DNA from: SIG565 sp045646145
GTDB lineage: Bacteria; Bacillota; Clostridia; Oscillospirales; Acutalibacteraceae
Direction of reading: 5' to 3'
Length of the DNA: 53,998 nt
Assembly: GCA_045646145.1 (NCBI GenBank)
Contig: JAZRKE010000083.1
Coordinates: 1-53,998, forward strand
Under the pieces are notes generated by a model. The model worked only from the letters and a program-made list of their open reading frames with translations. It searched no databases and had not been told where the DNA came from. Position 1 is the stretch's first letter. Each line of letters begins with the position of its first letter. This document shows, one piece after another, positions 7,451 through 16,101 of this stretch. The position numbers and the translations under genes were made by a program.

Positions 7451-8899
7451 ATGGAATTCGAACTTAGGTTTAAAAGCATTGCGTCGCAATGGTTTATGCA
7501 GATGTTTTTGCTTGTGGCAGTAGTTATAATTATAGTCGAAGTAATAGTTTGCTCTTTTCTGCGCGCGATAAGCGTTGAAAACGTACGCTCGGTAGCTACC
7601 GACTACGCAAGGCAATTCTCTGTTTTAGCCACAGTAAAAAAAGAAGATTTTTATTCTGCCGCGTACCAGTATATTGAGTCATTTGAGTACAAGGATAAGC
7701 TTGAAATAGAGATTATTGATGCCAATGGCGTTGCCTTTATCTCATCTTCGGGATTTTTGCCCTCAAATGAGGCTATGCCCGATTATCAGGCGGCGCTCAA
7801 ATCCACCTCCGGCTCATCTTATTTGGAATCCTTCTCGCCCGACGGTGAGCCGCTTCTGTGCGGCACAATTATGCTTGCGGATTTGGGCGAAGGCTCAAAC
7901 GGAGCAATCCGTTGGCGTGTATCGCTTAAAAACACCAATGCCTACTGCTTTAAGCTTTATCTTGTTATGATTTCGATAGGCCTTGCAATATTGGGTGTTA
8001 CAGCCTTTTCGGGTTATTATTTTATAAAATCTATAGTTCGCCCTATTAAGCAGGTAAGCGGTGTTGCCAAAAAGATTGCGGCAGGAAATTTTGATGAAGA
8101 TTTAACTATTTCGGGCAACAATGAAATCGGCGAGCTTTGCGATAGTATTAATTATATGGCCAGCGAATTAAAAGCGGCCGAAAGTATGAAAAACGATTTT
8201 ATTTCTTCTGTGTCCCACGAGCTTCGCACACCTCTCACCGCCATTAGAGGTTGGGGAGAAACGGCAAAAATGTCTATAGGTACCGACCAGGAAATTGTGG
8301 AAAAGGGACTAGATGTTGTATTAAAGGAATCGGAGAGGCTATCGAGCCTTGTTGAAGAGTTGCTCGACTTTTCCCGCATGCAGAACGGCAAGCTTTCCCT
8401 TAATATGCGCCCGTTCTCTCCGCGTGAGGTACTAAGCGAGGTTGCCGATATTTATGCCGAGCTTGCCAATCAGCAAAAAATCAGCCTTGAGTGTGCACTA
8501 CCTAACGAAGACTGCGTTATCTTCGGCGACCGCGACCGTATAAAGCAGGTTTTTATCAATGTTATTGATAATGCCGTTAAATACACACAGGCAGGCGGTC
8601 AGGTGCTGATAGAGCAATGCCAGGAGGAAGGGGTGGCCAGAATTACCGTTAAGGATACGGGTGTAGGCATTCCCGAACAGGATATCGACCGCGTTAAAGA
8701 AAAATTCTTTAAATCCAATAAGACGGTGCGCGGTTCAGGAATTGGCCTGGCGGTTGCTGATGAAATCATAAAACAGCACAAAGGCCTTCTCTTTGTGGAG
8801 AGCACCGAGGGTGTCGGCACCACAGTTACAATAGCGCTCCCAATTTACGAGGAGCCCGAACAAGAAAATATCAAAGATTTTCCGGAGGAAAGCATTTAA
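7451..8899 (+). CDS. Membrane sensor histidine kinase (PhoR-like)
   Basis: The 482-residue kinase has a transmembrane helix at about 14-37, an extracytoplasmic sensor region, a second helix at about 173-196 and a HAMP linker. The kinase core has the H-box SVSHELRTPLTAI with His256, N-box INVIDNAVKYT, G1 box DTGVGIPE and G2 box GSGIGLAVADEI. It should autophosphorylate and pass phosphate to the regulator at 6701. The SD AAAGGAG precedes the ATG. The next gene starts right after its stop codon. Confidence 0.93.
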   Translation: MEFELRFKSIASQWFMQMFLLVAVVIIIVEVIVCSFLRAISVENVRSVATDYARQFSVLATVKKEDFYSAAYQYIESFEYKDKLEIEIIDANGVAFISSSGFLPSNEAMPDYQAALKSTSGSSYLESFSPDGEPLLCGTIMLADLGEGSNGAIRWRVSLKNTNAYCFKLYLVMISIGLAILGVTAFSGYYFIKSIVRPIKQVSGVAKKIAAGNFDEDLTISGNNEIGELCDSINYMASELKAAESMKNDFISSVSHELRTPLTAIRGWGETAKMSIGTDQEIVEKGLDVVLKESERLSSLVEELLDFSRMQNGKLSLNMRPFSPREVLSEVADIYAELANQQKISLECALPNEDCVIFGDRDRIKQVFINVIDNAVKYTQAGGQVLIEQCQEEGVARITVKDTGVGIPEQDIDRVKEKFFKSNKTVRGSGIGLAVADEIIKQHKGLLFVESTEGVGTTVTIALPIYEEPEQENIKDFPEESI

Positions 8900-8900
8900 T

Positions 8901-9830
8901 ATGGCAAAACAAAAGTATACCTCTATCGGCGGTCAGGCACTAATAGAGGGAATTATGATGCGTGGGCAGGAAAAAACCGCTATGGCGGTGCGCCGCCCCG
9001 ATGGTGAAATCCAAATTGAATATCTTAACTTTACCCCTATAGCCAAAAAGCACAAGCTTCTCGGCATTCCTGTGCTCAGAGGCGTGGTCAACTACATAGA
9101 ATCTATGATTTGGGGATATAAGTCGTTTATGCTCTCGGCAGATATTTCAGGCTTTGCTGAGGAGGACGGGGAAAAGCCGAGCAGCACCGCTATGACGGTT
9201 ATTATGTCGGTGGCTTCTGTTTTAGCGGTAATTTTATCGGTATTTTTATTTATGTATCTGCCCGCCCTCATTTTTGACGGCATCAATTATCTTTTTTCAA
9301 GCTCTCTTACACCTTTAGCTGCATTCTTTGAGGGTGTTTTAAGGCTTATAATACTAGTTGTCTATATGTATGTTGTATCAAAAATGCCCGATATAAAAAG
9401 GGTGTTTCAGTACCACGGCGCTGAGCATAAAACCATCTTTTGTTTTGAAGCAGGAGAGGAATTAACGGTAGAAAACGCAAGAAAACAAAAAAGGCTGCAT
9501 CCGCGTTGCGGCACCTCTTTTTTAATTCTTATGATACTTGTGAGTATTCTCGTGTCCTCGGCTATTGCGATTTTGTTCCCTGCGCTTCGGCAGATACGAC
9601 TTCTTTGGGTGGGTATTAAAATTTTACTCATTCCTCTTATTTGCGGACTCGGCTACGAGCTTATTAAAATTTGTGGCAGATATGACAATGTAATAACCCG
9701 AATTATTTCAGCACCCGGGCAGTGGTTGCAGAAAATTACAACCCAAGAGCCTGATGACAGTATGCTTGAAATTGCCATTGCGGCACTTAATGCAGTACTG
9801 CCACAAGCAGAGCAAACAGAAAATGAATAA
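8901..9830 (+). CDS. DUF1385 membrane protein (YqhQ family)
   Basis: The 309-residue protein begins with the DUF1385 hallmark GGQALIEGIMMRG and contains YHGAEHKT and LHPRCGTSFLI, all conserved in the YqhQ family. Four or so membrane helices lie at about 95-140, 150-165, 205-225 and 230-250. The biochemical role is not established; it is widespread in Clostridia, often just before prmC as here. Its last codons overlap the start of prmC by 8 bases. Confidence 0.88.
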   Translation: MAKQKYTSIGGQALIEGIMMRGQEKTAMAVRRPDGEIQIEYLNFTPIAKKHKLLGIPVLRGVVNYIESMIWGYKSFMLSADISGFAEEDGEKPSSTAMTVIMSVASVLAVILSVFLFMYLPALIFDGINYLFSSSLTPLAAFFEGVLRLIILVVYMYVVSKMPDIKRVFQYHGAEHKTIFCFEAGEELTVENARKQKRLHPRCGTSFLILMILVSILVSSAIAILFPALRQIRLLWVGIKILLIPLICGLGYELIKICGRYDNVITRIISAPGQWLQKITTQEPDDSMLEIAIAALNAVLPQAEQTENE

Positions 9831-10665
9831 ATTGACCATTTTTTCTGCCTATAATCAAACCAAAAAGCTCTTAAAGTCCGCAGGAATTGAGGATTACGCC
9901 CTGGAAGCGCGGTATATAATCCGTCATATCACAGGCTATGACAATGCAAAAATTTTAACCAATTATACCGATGAACTCACCCCATTACAGCAGACGGTTC
10001 TAAATAGTATAATCGTCCGCCGCTGCACTCACTATCCGCTGCAGTACATTTTGGGCGTATGGCAGTTTTACGGGCTCGATTTTCTTGTCGGTGAGGGTGT
10101 TTTAATTCCCCGAGCTGATACCGAAACACTGGTTGATGTTTCTCTTGAGTTTTTGAAGGACAAAAAATCGGCAAATGTGCTCGATTTGTGTTCGGGAAGC
10201 GGTTGTATAGCCGTTTCCCTTGCCAAAAACTGCAACTGCTCTGTTATGGCAGTGGAAAATCAAGAAAAGGCCTTTGCATTTTTAGAAAAGAACATTAAAA
10301 AACACTCGGCAAATGTAAAACCCGTTTTAGCAGACGTTTTCGAATATGCTCCGATAGAAAAATTTGATTTAATCGTATCTAACCCGCCCTATATAAGCGA
10401 GGATGAACTATATCTTATGAACAAGGAAACCTCGTTTGAGCCTAAATCTGCACTCTTTGCCGAAGAGAATGGCCTTATATTTTATAAGCACATTATTAAA
10501 AACTACAAGCATATATTAAATTCGGGCGGTATGTTGGCACTTGAGATAGGCTTTAATCAGGCAGACTCAGTTAAAACGCTCTTTGAAGAGAACGGATATC
10601 TGGGTATCGGCTGCCGAGAGGACTATTCGGGCAACCAAAGGGTTGTTTTTGGGACAGTAAATTGA
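9823..10665 (+). CDS. prmC: Peptide chain release factor N5-glutamine methyltransferase PrmC
   Basis: PrmC methylates the glutamine of the GGQ motif in release factors 1 and 2. The 280-residue protein has an N-terminal helical domain, the SAM-binding segment VLDLCSGSGCIAVSLA and the catalytic NPPY in VSNPPYISEDEL. The ATG at 9823 is chosen because the protein then begins MNKLTIFSAY, where the family's fold starts. An upstream ATG at 9754 would overlap the DUF1385 gene by 77 bases and add 23 unrelated residues. The prfA gene often found next to prmC is not here. Confidence 0.93.
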   Translation: MNKLTIFSAYNQTKKLLKSAGIEDYALEARYIIRHITGYDNAKILTNYTDELTPLQQTVLNSIIVRRCTHYPLQYILGVWQFYGLDFLVGEGVLIPRADTETLVDVSLEFLKDKKSANVLDLCSGSGCIAVSLAKNCNCSVMAVENQEKAFAFLEKNIKKHSANVKPVLADVFEYAPIEKFDLIVSNPPYISEDELYLMNKETSFEPKSALFAEENGLIFYKHIIKNYKHILNSGGMLALEIGFNQADSVKTLFEENGYLGIGCREDYSGNQRVVFGTVN

Positions 10666-10704
10666 TTATCATTTAAATATATTCAAAAAAAGGGAAGTGT
10701 AAAT

Positions 10705-11790
10705 ATGGCAAATCAGGAAAAACAAAAGGCATTGGATATGGCGATTAACCAGCTTGAAAAACAGTTTGGTAAAGGCGCCGTTATGAAGCTCGGAGAAAAT
10801 ATGGGTATGGCTGTTGACCACATCAAAACAGGCTCAGTATCACTTGATCTGGCCCTCGGTATTGGCGGTGTGCCAAAGGGAAGAATTGTTGAAATTTACG
10901 GTCCTGAATCCTCAGGTAAAACCACGGTTGCCCTACAGGTTATTGCCGAAAGCCAGAAAACCGGCGGCTGCGCGGCATTTATTGATGTGGAACATGCTCT
11001 CGACCCCGTTTATGCTAAAAACTTGGGTGTTGATATTGATTCCCTGCTTGTTTCTCAGCCCGATACAGGTGAACAGGCTCTTGAAATTACCGAAGCGCTC
11101 GTTCGTTCGGGCGCTATTGATGTTGTTGTTATCGACTCGGTTGCAGCTTTGGTGCCAAAGGCTGAAATTGAGGGCGATATGGGCGACAGCCACGTAGGTC
11201 TTCACGCGCGTCTTATGTCGCAGGGACTCCGAAAACTTGCAGGTGTAATTTCAAAATCCAACTGTGTTGCCATCTTTATTAACCAGTTGCGCGATAAAAT
11301 CGGCGTTATTTACGGCAGCAGCGAAACCACCACAGGCGGTAGAGCTCTTAAATTCTATTCCAGTGTGCGAATTGATATCCGCCGCATTGAAGCCATTAAG
11401 CAGAACGGCGAGATTATAGGCAACCGCACCCGAGCAAAAATAGTTAAAAACAAGGTAGCTCCACCCTTCCGTGAGGCTGAATTTGACATTATGTACGGCA
11501 AGGGTATTTCCCATGAGGGCGAGCTTGTTGATTTAGGTCTTAAATTTGAAATTCTCAAGCGCAGTGGCGCATGGTTCTATTATGGGGAGACCCGAATCGG
11601 TCAGGGTAGAGATAATGTGAAACTACTCTTTGCCGAAAACAAGGAGCTAGCCGCTGAAATCGAGGCGAAACTGATTGATGCTATGAACGGTACAGTAGTG
11701 GAAGAAGCAGCAACTCCCCCTGCCGCCGAGCAAGAACCTGTAGTTCGCCCGAGGAAAAAAATCAACATTGATATAGCGGTTGACGATTAA
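10705..11790 (+). CDS. recA: Recombinase RecA
   Basis: RecA forms filaments on single-stranded DNA, catalyses strand exchange and triggers LexA self-cleavage. The 361-residue protein has Walker A GPESSGKT at 66-73, DNA-binding loops around DSVAALVPKAEIEG and NQLRDKIGV, and the usual acidic tail. The 39-base gap upstream has a ribosome binding site (AAAGGGAAG) but no clostridial LexA box of the GAAC-N4-GTTC type and no convincing promoter. The gene is apparently read from upstream or from a promoter inside prmC. recX follows with a one-base overlap. Confidence 0.98.
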   Translation: MANQEKQKALDMAINQLEKQFGKGAVMKLGENMGMAVDHIKTGSVSLDLALGIGGVPKGRIVEIYGPESSGKTTVALQVIAESQKTGGCAAFIDVEHALDPVYAKNLGVDIDSLLVSQPDTGEQALEITEALVRSGAIDVVVIDSVAALVPKAEIEGDMGDSHVGLHARLMSQGLRKLAGVISKSNCVAIFINQLRDKIGVIYGSSETTTGGRALKFYSSVRIDIRRIEAIKQNGEIIGNRTRAKIVKNKVAPPFREAEFDIMYGKGISHEGELVDLGLKFEILKRSGAWFYYGETRIGQGRDNVKLLFAENKELAAEIEAKLIDAMNGTVVEEAATPPAAEQEPVVRPRKKINIDIAVDD

Positions 11791-12425
11791 TGGAAATTTC
11801 CGCTATACAAAAGCGCCGCGGCCACCTTTTTGAACTGCAGTTTTCAAATAATGAGAGTGTTATGCTCGACCAAAAAACCGCTATTGATAACGGGCTTTTT
11901 GTGGGACAAAGGCTTAGTAATACCGAATTACAAAAACTCAAAGAACAATCGGACTACCAAAGGGCTTTTTCAAGGGCGGTTTGGTATATTGAGCAATGTA
12001 CTCTCAGCCGCCGCGCACTTAAAACAAAGCTTACAAGAGCGAAATTCGGTGAGGAAGTTGTCGAAAAGGTGTTAGAGCGCCTTACCGAGTTATCTCTTCT
12101 GAACGATGAGGCTTTAGCCGAGCGTTTAGCCGAGAGGCTCACCGAAAATAACATCTCTTTTAGAGCCGCCCTTTCAAAAATGACGGCAAAGGGTATTGAC
12201 TACTCTACCGCCAAAGCGGCACTGAGTGCCACCGAGCGCGATACCGAAGCCCAAATCCGAGCCGTTATAAATAAAAAATATAAAAATAAACTGTCCGATG
12301 CCGACTCTATCCGAAAGGTTTTTGCCGCTTTGCAGCGACTCGGCTTTGGATATTCTGATATACGCGCTGTTTTAAAAGCATATACCGAAGAATTAGACTA
12401 TAGCGAGGAAGATTATGGGTTATAA
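11790..12425 (+). CDS. recX: Regulatory protein RecX
   Basis: RecX binds RecA filaments and limits their activity. The 211-residue protein is built of three-helix repeats typical of RecX, with WYIEQCTLSRRALKTKLTRAKF and a C-terminal repeat containing VFAALQRLGFGYSDIRAVL. Its ATG overlaps the recA stop (TAATG), implying coupled translation, and it overlaps rimO by 11 bases. Confidence 0.9.
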   Translation: MEISAIQKRRGHLFELQFSNNESVMLDQKTAIDNGLFVGQRLSNTELQKLKEQSDYQRAFSRAVWYIEQCTLSRRALKTKLTRAKFGEEVVEKVLERLTELSLLNDEALAERLAERLTENNISFRAALSKMTAKGIDYSTAKAALSATERDTEAQIRAVINKKYKNKLSDADSIRKVFAALQRLGFGYSDIRAVLKAYTEELDYSEEDYGL

Positions 12426-13743
12426 AGTAAGTATGGTGTCCCTTGGATGCCCCAAAAATCAGGTTGATGCCGAGCAGATGCTCTACACACTTAAAAATGC
12501 AGGCTTTACTATTGGCGTTCCCGAAGCAGAAGCCGATGCCATTATTGTTAACACCTGCGGTTTTATTGAGGACGCCAAAAGCGAAGCCATTGAGAATATT
12601 TTAGAGGCAGCACAGTATAAAAAGGATGGTAACTGCAAGGCGGTTATTGTTACGGGATGCCTTGCCGAAAGATACAGGGATGATGTTACCGCCGAAATTC
12701 CCGAAGCCGATGTTTGTGTGGGAATCGGTTCTAACGGCGATATTGCAAAGATAGTGCGAAAAGCCATAGAGAGCAAAACCGAAAATTCTTTTGGGGATAA
12801 ATGCGCACTTGACCTAAATGCACCGAGGATTTTGGGAGGATACCCATTCAGCGCCTACATAAAAATTGCCGACGGTTGCGATAACCGTTGCACCTACTGC
12901 GCAATTCCTGAAATACGAGGTAAAATGCGTTCCCGTAAAATCGAGGATATTGTAAAAGAGGCAAAAGCCCTTAGCAACAAGGGGGTTAAAGAACTTATCG
13001 TTGTGGCTCAGGACACCTCCGCCTACGGCACCGATATTTATGGCGAACTCAAACTCCCGGAGCTTTTAAGAGAGCTTTGCAAAATTGAAAAACTGCATTG
13101 GATAAGAACCCTCTACACCTACCCCGATAAAATCACCGATGAATTAATAGAAACCATTAAAACCGAGCAAAAACTTGTTAAATACCTTGATATTCCGCTT
13201 CAGCACATCAACGATAATATACTGAAAAAAATGAATCGGCGAGGAAGAAAAGCGGATATTATAAATGTAATTGAAAAACTTCGCCGCGAAATTCCCGAAA
13301 TTACCATTAGAACCACCTTTATTACAGGCTTCCCCGGGGAAACCGATGAGGAATTCACCGAACTGAACGAATTTATTAAGACTACTCGCTTTGACAGGCT
13401 CGGCTGCTTTACCTACAGCGCAGAGGAAAACACACCTGCCGCCGAATTTGACAACCAGGTACCCGCGCAGTTAAAGGCTGACCGTCTGGATGCTATTATG
13501 GCAGATCAGATGACCATATCAAACGAGAAAAACAATGAAAAAATCGGCAAAACCTATGAGGTTTTAATTGAAGGATGGGACGATTATATTAAATGCTATT
13601 TCGGTAGAACAGGCGCGGATGCCCCCGAAATTGACGGAAAAATCTTCTTTATGGCAGAAAAACCGCTCACAATCGGTGAATTTGTTAATGTTCTTATTAC
13701 CGATTCTATAGAATACGACCTTTTAGGAGAGGCTGTTTTATGA
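12415..13743 (+). CDS. rimO: Ribosomal protein S12 methylthiotransferase RimO
   Basis: RimO is a radical-SAM enzyme that methylthiolates an aspartate of ribosomal protein S12. The 442-residue protein has the N-terminal UPF0004 domain with Cys12, Cys48 and Cys82, the radical-SAM motif at Cys155, Cys159 and Cys162, and a C-terminal TRAM domain. SLGCPKNQVDAEQM and NTCGFIEDAKSEAI identify RimO rather than MiaB. It overlaps recX by 11 bases and pgsA by 4. Confidence 0.95.
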   Translation: MGYKVSMVSLGCPKNQVDAEQMLYTLKNAGFTIGVPEAEADAIIVNTCGFIEDAKSEAIENILEAAQYKKDGNCKAVIVTGCLAERYRDDVTAEIPEADVCVGIGSNGDIAKIVRKAIESKTENSFGDKCALDLNAPRILGGYPFSAYIKIADGCDNRCTYCAIPEIRGKMRSRKIEDIVKEAKALSNKGVKELIVVAQDTSAYGTDIYGELKLPELLRELCKIEKLHWIRTLYTYPDKITDELIETIKTEQKLVKYLDIPLQHINDNILKKMNRRGRKADIINVIEKLRREIPEITIRTTFITGFPGETDEEFTELNEFIKTTRFDRLGCFTYSAEENTPAAEFDNQVPAQLKADRLDAIMADQMTISNEKNNEKIGKTYEVLIEGWDDYIKCYFGRTGADAPEIDGKIFFMAEKPLTIGEFVNVLITDSIEYDLLGEAVL

Positions 13744-14324
13744 AAAATATGAATCTACCCAATCGCCTTACCGTAGCACGAATTATCACAACACCGATAT
13801 TTATGCTTTGTCTTTTATGGGAATTTCCGTTTAATAATTTTGTTGCTATGCTCATTTTTATTGCGGCTTCTCTTACCGATTTATTTGACGGACAGTATGC
13901 AAGACGGCACAATATGGTTACCGATTTCGGTAAGTTTTTAGACCCCCTTGCCGATAAAATGCTCACCACTGCCGCCTTTATCGGCTTTGTTGCAAAGGGT
14001 GTGGGCTATCAGTCGGTATGGATTTTATTTATCGTGCTTTTCAGAGAATTTATGGTATCGTCTATAAGACTTATAGCGGTCTCGTCCGGCGGCAAGGTTA
14101 TAGCCGCAAACTTCTGGGGCAAGTTAAAGACCGTATCACAAATGACGGCTATTATCTATGTCCTTTTTGCCGAAGGTGTTAAGGGGGCGTTTGATATTCC
14201 CTTGCTTCACGCCGTTTTAAATATATTTACCGATTTATTCCTATGGGTTTCGGCTCTTTTGTGTATTGTTTCAGGAGTAATTTATCTCAAAGATAATCTA
14301 TCCCTTTTAAATCCCGAAAAATAA
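13740..14324 (+). CDS. pgsA: CDP-diacylglycerol-glycerol-3-phosphate 3-phosphatidyltransferase
   Basis: PgsA makes phosphatidylglycerol phosphate, the precursor of phosphatidylglycerol, in the membrane. The 194-residue protein has the full CDP-alcohol phosphotransferase motif (DG-x2-AR-x8-G-x3-D-x3-D), seen here as DGQYAR followed by DFGKFLDPLAD, and about five membrane helices. The start overlaps the rimO stop as ATGA. The recA-recX-rimO-pgsA order is a common clostridial arrangement in one form or another. Confidence 0.93.
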   Translation: MKNMNLPNRLTVARIITTPIFMLCLLWEFPFNNFVAMLIFIAASLTDLFDGQYARRHNMVTDFGKFLDPLADKMLTTAAFIGFVAKGVGYQSVWILFIVLFREFMVSSIRLIAVSSGGKVIAANFWGKLKTVSQMTAIIYVLFAEGVKGAFDIPLLHAVLNIFTDLFLWVSALLCIVSGVIYLKDNLSLLNPEK

Positions 14325-14337
14325 AGGAGGAAATTTT

Positions 14338-15192
14338 ATGTTTTGTGTACATTGTGGAAAAGAAATAGAAGATGGTGCCGCTTTTTGCTCGTATTGTGGT
14401 GAGAACCAAACGGTAGGATCTGCTGAGGCTAACGAGGAAAATCAAATCGCCTCTCTCTTTCATTCGCTTTTTGGTAATGATAATTTCCGCTTAGCCACTG
14501 TTTTTTATATTATTTATGCCGTTGCTTCGGTTTTGTCAGGCCTCGTAAGCGACACCTTTGCGGCAGGCAATATCGTTCTGCATATTTTTGTTTTAATAGC
14601 ACTTTTTAAGTTAAACAACCTAGCAAGGAACGGTGCACCGCTTATCGCCTTTACCTCCCCGCTTAAAACACTTCGCATAATACTTAACGTTTACAGAATT
14701 ATTTTATGGGTGGGTGTCGGCATATTTGCGGTTTGTGCTCTTCTCACCATTCTGGTCGGCGGTATTGCAGGTTCAGAGTTTGGACAAATTTTTGAAGAGT
14801 CATTAAATGAAGCCAACATTTACCTTTCCGACGGTGCGATTTCCTCTTTGGGCGGAATAACTATGTTTATCTTTGGCATACTCTTTATGATTTTGGCAGT
14901 AGCCCTTGCTCTTGTCAATGTTTTTATGTTTGGCTCATATTATAAATCAGTTCGCTCGGCAGAGTGGACTGCGGGAACAGGCAACTATAATATAGAAAGC
15001 CTCTCCGCTACTTATTCCTGGCTTATTGTTACGATTGTTTTCAGCTCCATTTCGGCTCTATCTGTTTTGACCGATATTAATTTAGCTTCTGTTTTGGAGC
15101 TTATTTCCACAGTCTTTAATATTGCGTTTACTGCATTAATACTAAAATTAATTGGCAAATTAAAAAATAGTGGACAAATTGAAAATTTGTAA
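14338..15192 (+). CDS. Zinc-ribbon multi-pass membrane protein, function unknown
   Basis: The 284-residue protein opens with a zinc-ribbon, CVHCGKEIEDGAAFCSYCG (two CxxC pairs at about 3-21). Five or six hydrophobic helices follow, at about 52-70, 77-92, 119-145, 180-208, 220-242 and 250-268. I do not recognise a more specific family; this layout is common in clostridial proteins annotated only as zinc-ribbon domain proteins. A strong ribosome binding site (AAAGGAGG) lies 6-7 bases before the ATG. The T-box promoter downstream overlaps its 3' end. Confidence 0.7.
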   Translation: MFCVHCGKEIEDGAAFCSYCGENQTVGSAEANEENQIASLFHSLFGNDNFRLATVFYIIYAVASVLSGLVSDTFAAGNIVLHIFVLIALFKLNNLARNGAPLIAFTSPLKTLRIILNVYRIILWVGVGIFAVCALLTILVGGIAGSEFGQIFEESLNEANIYLSDGAISSLGGITMFIFGILFMILAVALALVNVFMFGSYYKSVRSAEWTAGTGNYNIESLSATYSWLIVTIVFSSISALSVLTDINLASVLELISTVFNIAFTALILKLIGKLKNSGQIENL

Positions 15193-15198
15193 TATAAT
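15171..15198 (+). promoter_or_regulatory. Predicted sigma-A promoter of the cys T-box operon
   Basis: TGGACA (15171-15176) and TATAAT (15193-15198) are 16 bases apart. The -35 lies inside the last codons of the preceding gene and transcription should start just before the T-box stem I. Confidence 0.65.
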
Positions 15199-15211
15199 AA
15201 ATATATAGTAT

Positions 15212-15447
15212 ATTGATGCGTTTATCGGGAGAAGTAGCAAAAACACCTGCTTTCAGAGAATAAGCGGCACGGGCTGAAACCGCTTTAAGCAAGGCTTTTG
15301 TGAATTGCACCCATCAGCACACAGGGGGAACAGAATTTTTCCTATTATCTCTGTGCGTATGGCTGCGTTAAAGCCTTTGAGTTCTAAAGTGGAGTGGAAC
15401 CGCGACTATTCGCCTCCGTAGTGTAAACTACGGGGGCTTTCTTTTTA
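15212..15447 (+). promoter_or_regulatory. T-box riboswitch, predicted cysteine-specific
   Basis: The leader carries the T-box sequence GTGGAACCGCG (15394-15404) followed by a terminator (about 15413-15438) made of CCTCCGTAGT and ACTACGGGGG, then a T-run. The base of stem I can form from TGATG (15213-15217) and CATCA (15312-15316). Just 5' of its right arm is TGC (15306-15308) followed by A, the position expected for the specifier codon. TGC reads as cysteine, which fits the downstream cysE and cysS. Uncharged tRNA-Cys would pair with the specifier and the T-box bulge and prevent termination. Confidence 0.88.
15413..15445 (+). terminator. Regulated terminator of the T-box leader
   Basis: CCTCCGTAGT pairs with ACTACGGGGG around a 4-base loop, with one G-T wobble, and is followed by GCTTTCTTTTT. 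It is the off-state structure of the T-box and overlaps the antiterminator region downstream of the T-box sequence. Confidence 0.8.
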
Positions 15448-15459
15448 GAGGTGAAAGAT

Positions 15460-16101
15460 ATGTTCAAAAGAATCAGGGAGGATATCAAGGCCGTTAAGGA
15501 CCGCGACCCAGCGGCGAGAAGCAGTATTGAAATATTTTTTCTGTATCCAGGTGTCAAGGCTATAAGGATGTATAGACGCGCACATTTTTTCTATAAGCAC
15601 CGAATGTTCTTTATTGCGCGCTATATCTCTCAGCACGCCGCACGTGTTACCGGTATTGAAATTCATCCCGGTGCCACAATAGGCAGAAGACTTGTTATTG
15701 ACCATGGCCATGGCGTTGTAATCGGTGAGACCGCCGAAATCGGAGATGATGTACTCATATATCAAGGTGTAACCCTCGGCGGTACGGGTAAGGACACCGG
15801 AAAACGCCACCCAACCATTGGAAACAATGTTATGATAAGCTCGGGCGCCAAGGTTTTAGGACCCTTTAAGGTAGGCGATAACTCACGAATTGCCGCAGGT
15901 GCGGTGGTGCTCGAAGAGGTGCCCGAAAACAGCACGGTTGTGGGTGTTCCTGCACGTGTTGTTAAAATTGGCGGCGTTAAGGTAAAACCCCTTGACCAGA
16001 TTCATATTCCCGACCCTGTCGCACAGGAAATCTGCCGCCTTGAAATCAAAATTAACGAACTCGAAAAACAATTAAAGGAGAAAAACAATGAAAATATTTA
16101 A
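15460..16101 (+). CDS. cysE: Serine O-acetyltransferase CysE
   Basis: CysE transfers acetyl from acetyl-CoA to serine, the first committed step of cysteine synthesis. The 213-residue protein has the N-terminal helical region and a left-handed beta-helix of hexapeptide repeats with DHGHGVVIGETAEIGD and GVTLGGTGKDTGKRHPTIG. The ATG at 15460 is preferred over GTG at 15451 because GAGGTG (15448-15453) is then a ribosome binding site at a good distance. It is first in the T-box operon with cysS, with which it overlaps, so cysteine supply and cysteinyl-tRNA charging respond together. Confidence 0.93.
   Translation: MFKRIREDIKAVKDRDPAARSSIEIFFLYPGVKAIRMYRRAHFFYKHRMFFIARYISQHAARVTGIEIHPGATIGRRLVIDHGHGVVIGETAEIGDDVLIYQGVTLGGTGKDTGKRHPTIGNNVMISSGAKVLGPFKVGDNSRIAAGAVVLEEVPENSTVVGVPARVVKIGGVKVKPLDQIHIPDPVAQEICRLEIKINELEKQLKEKNNENI

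Noticed and set aside
9754..9822. Longer start for prmC
   Set aside because: It overlaps the DUF1385 gene far more and adds residues not seen in the family.
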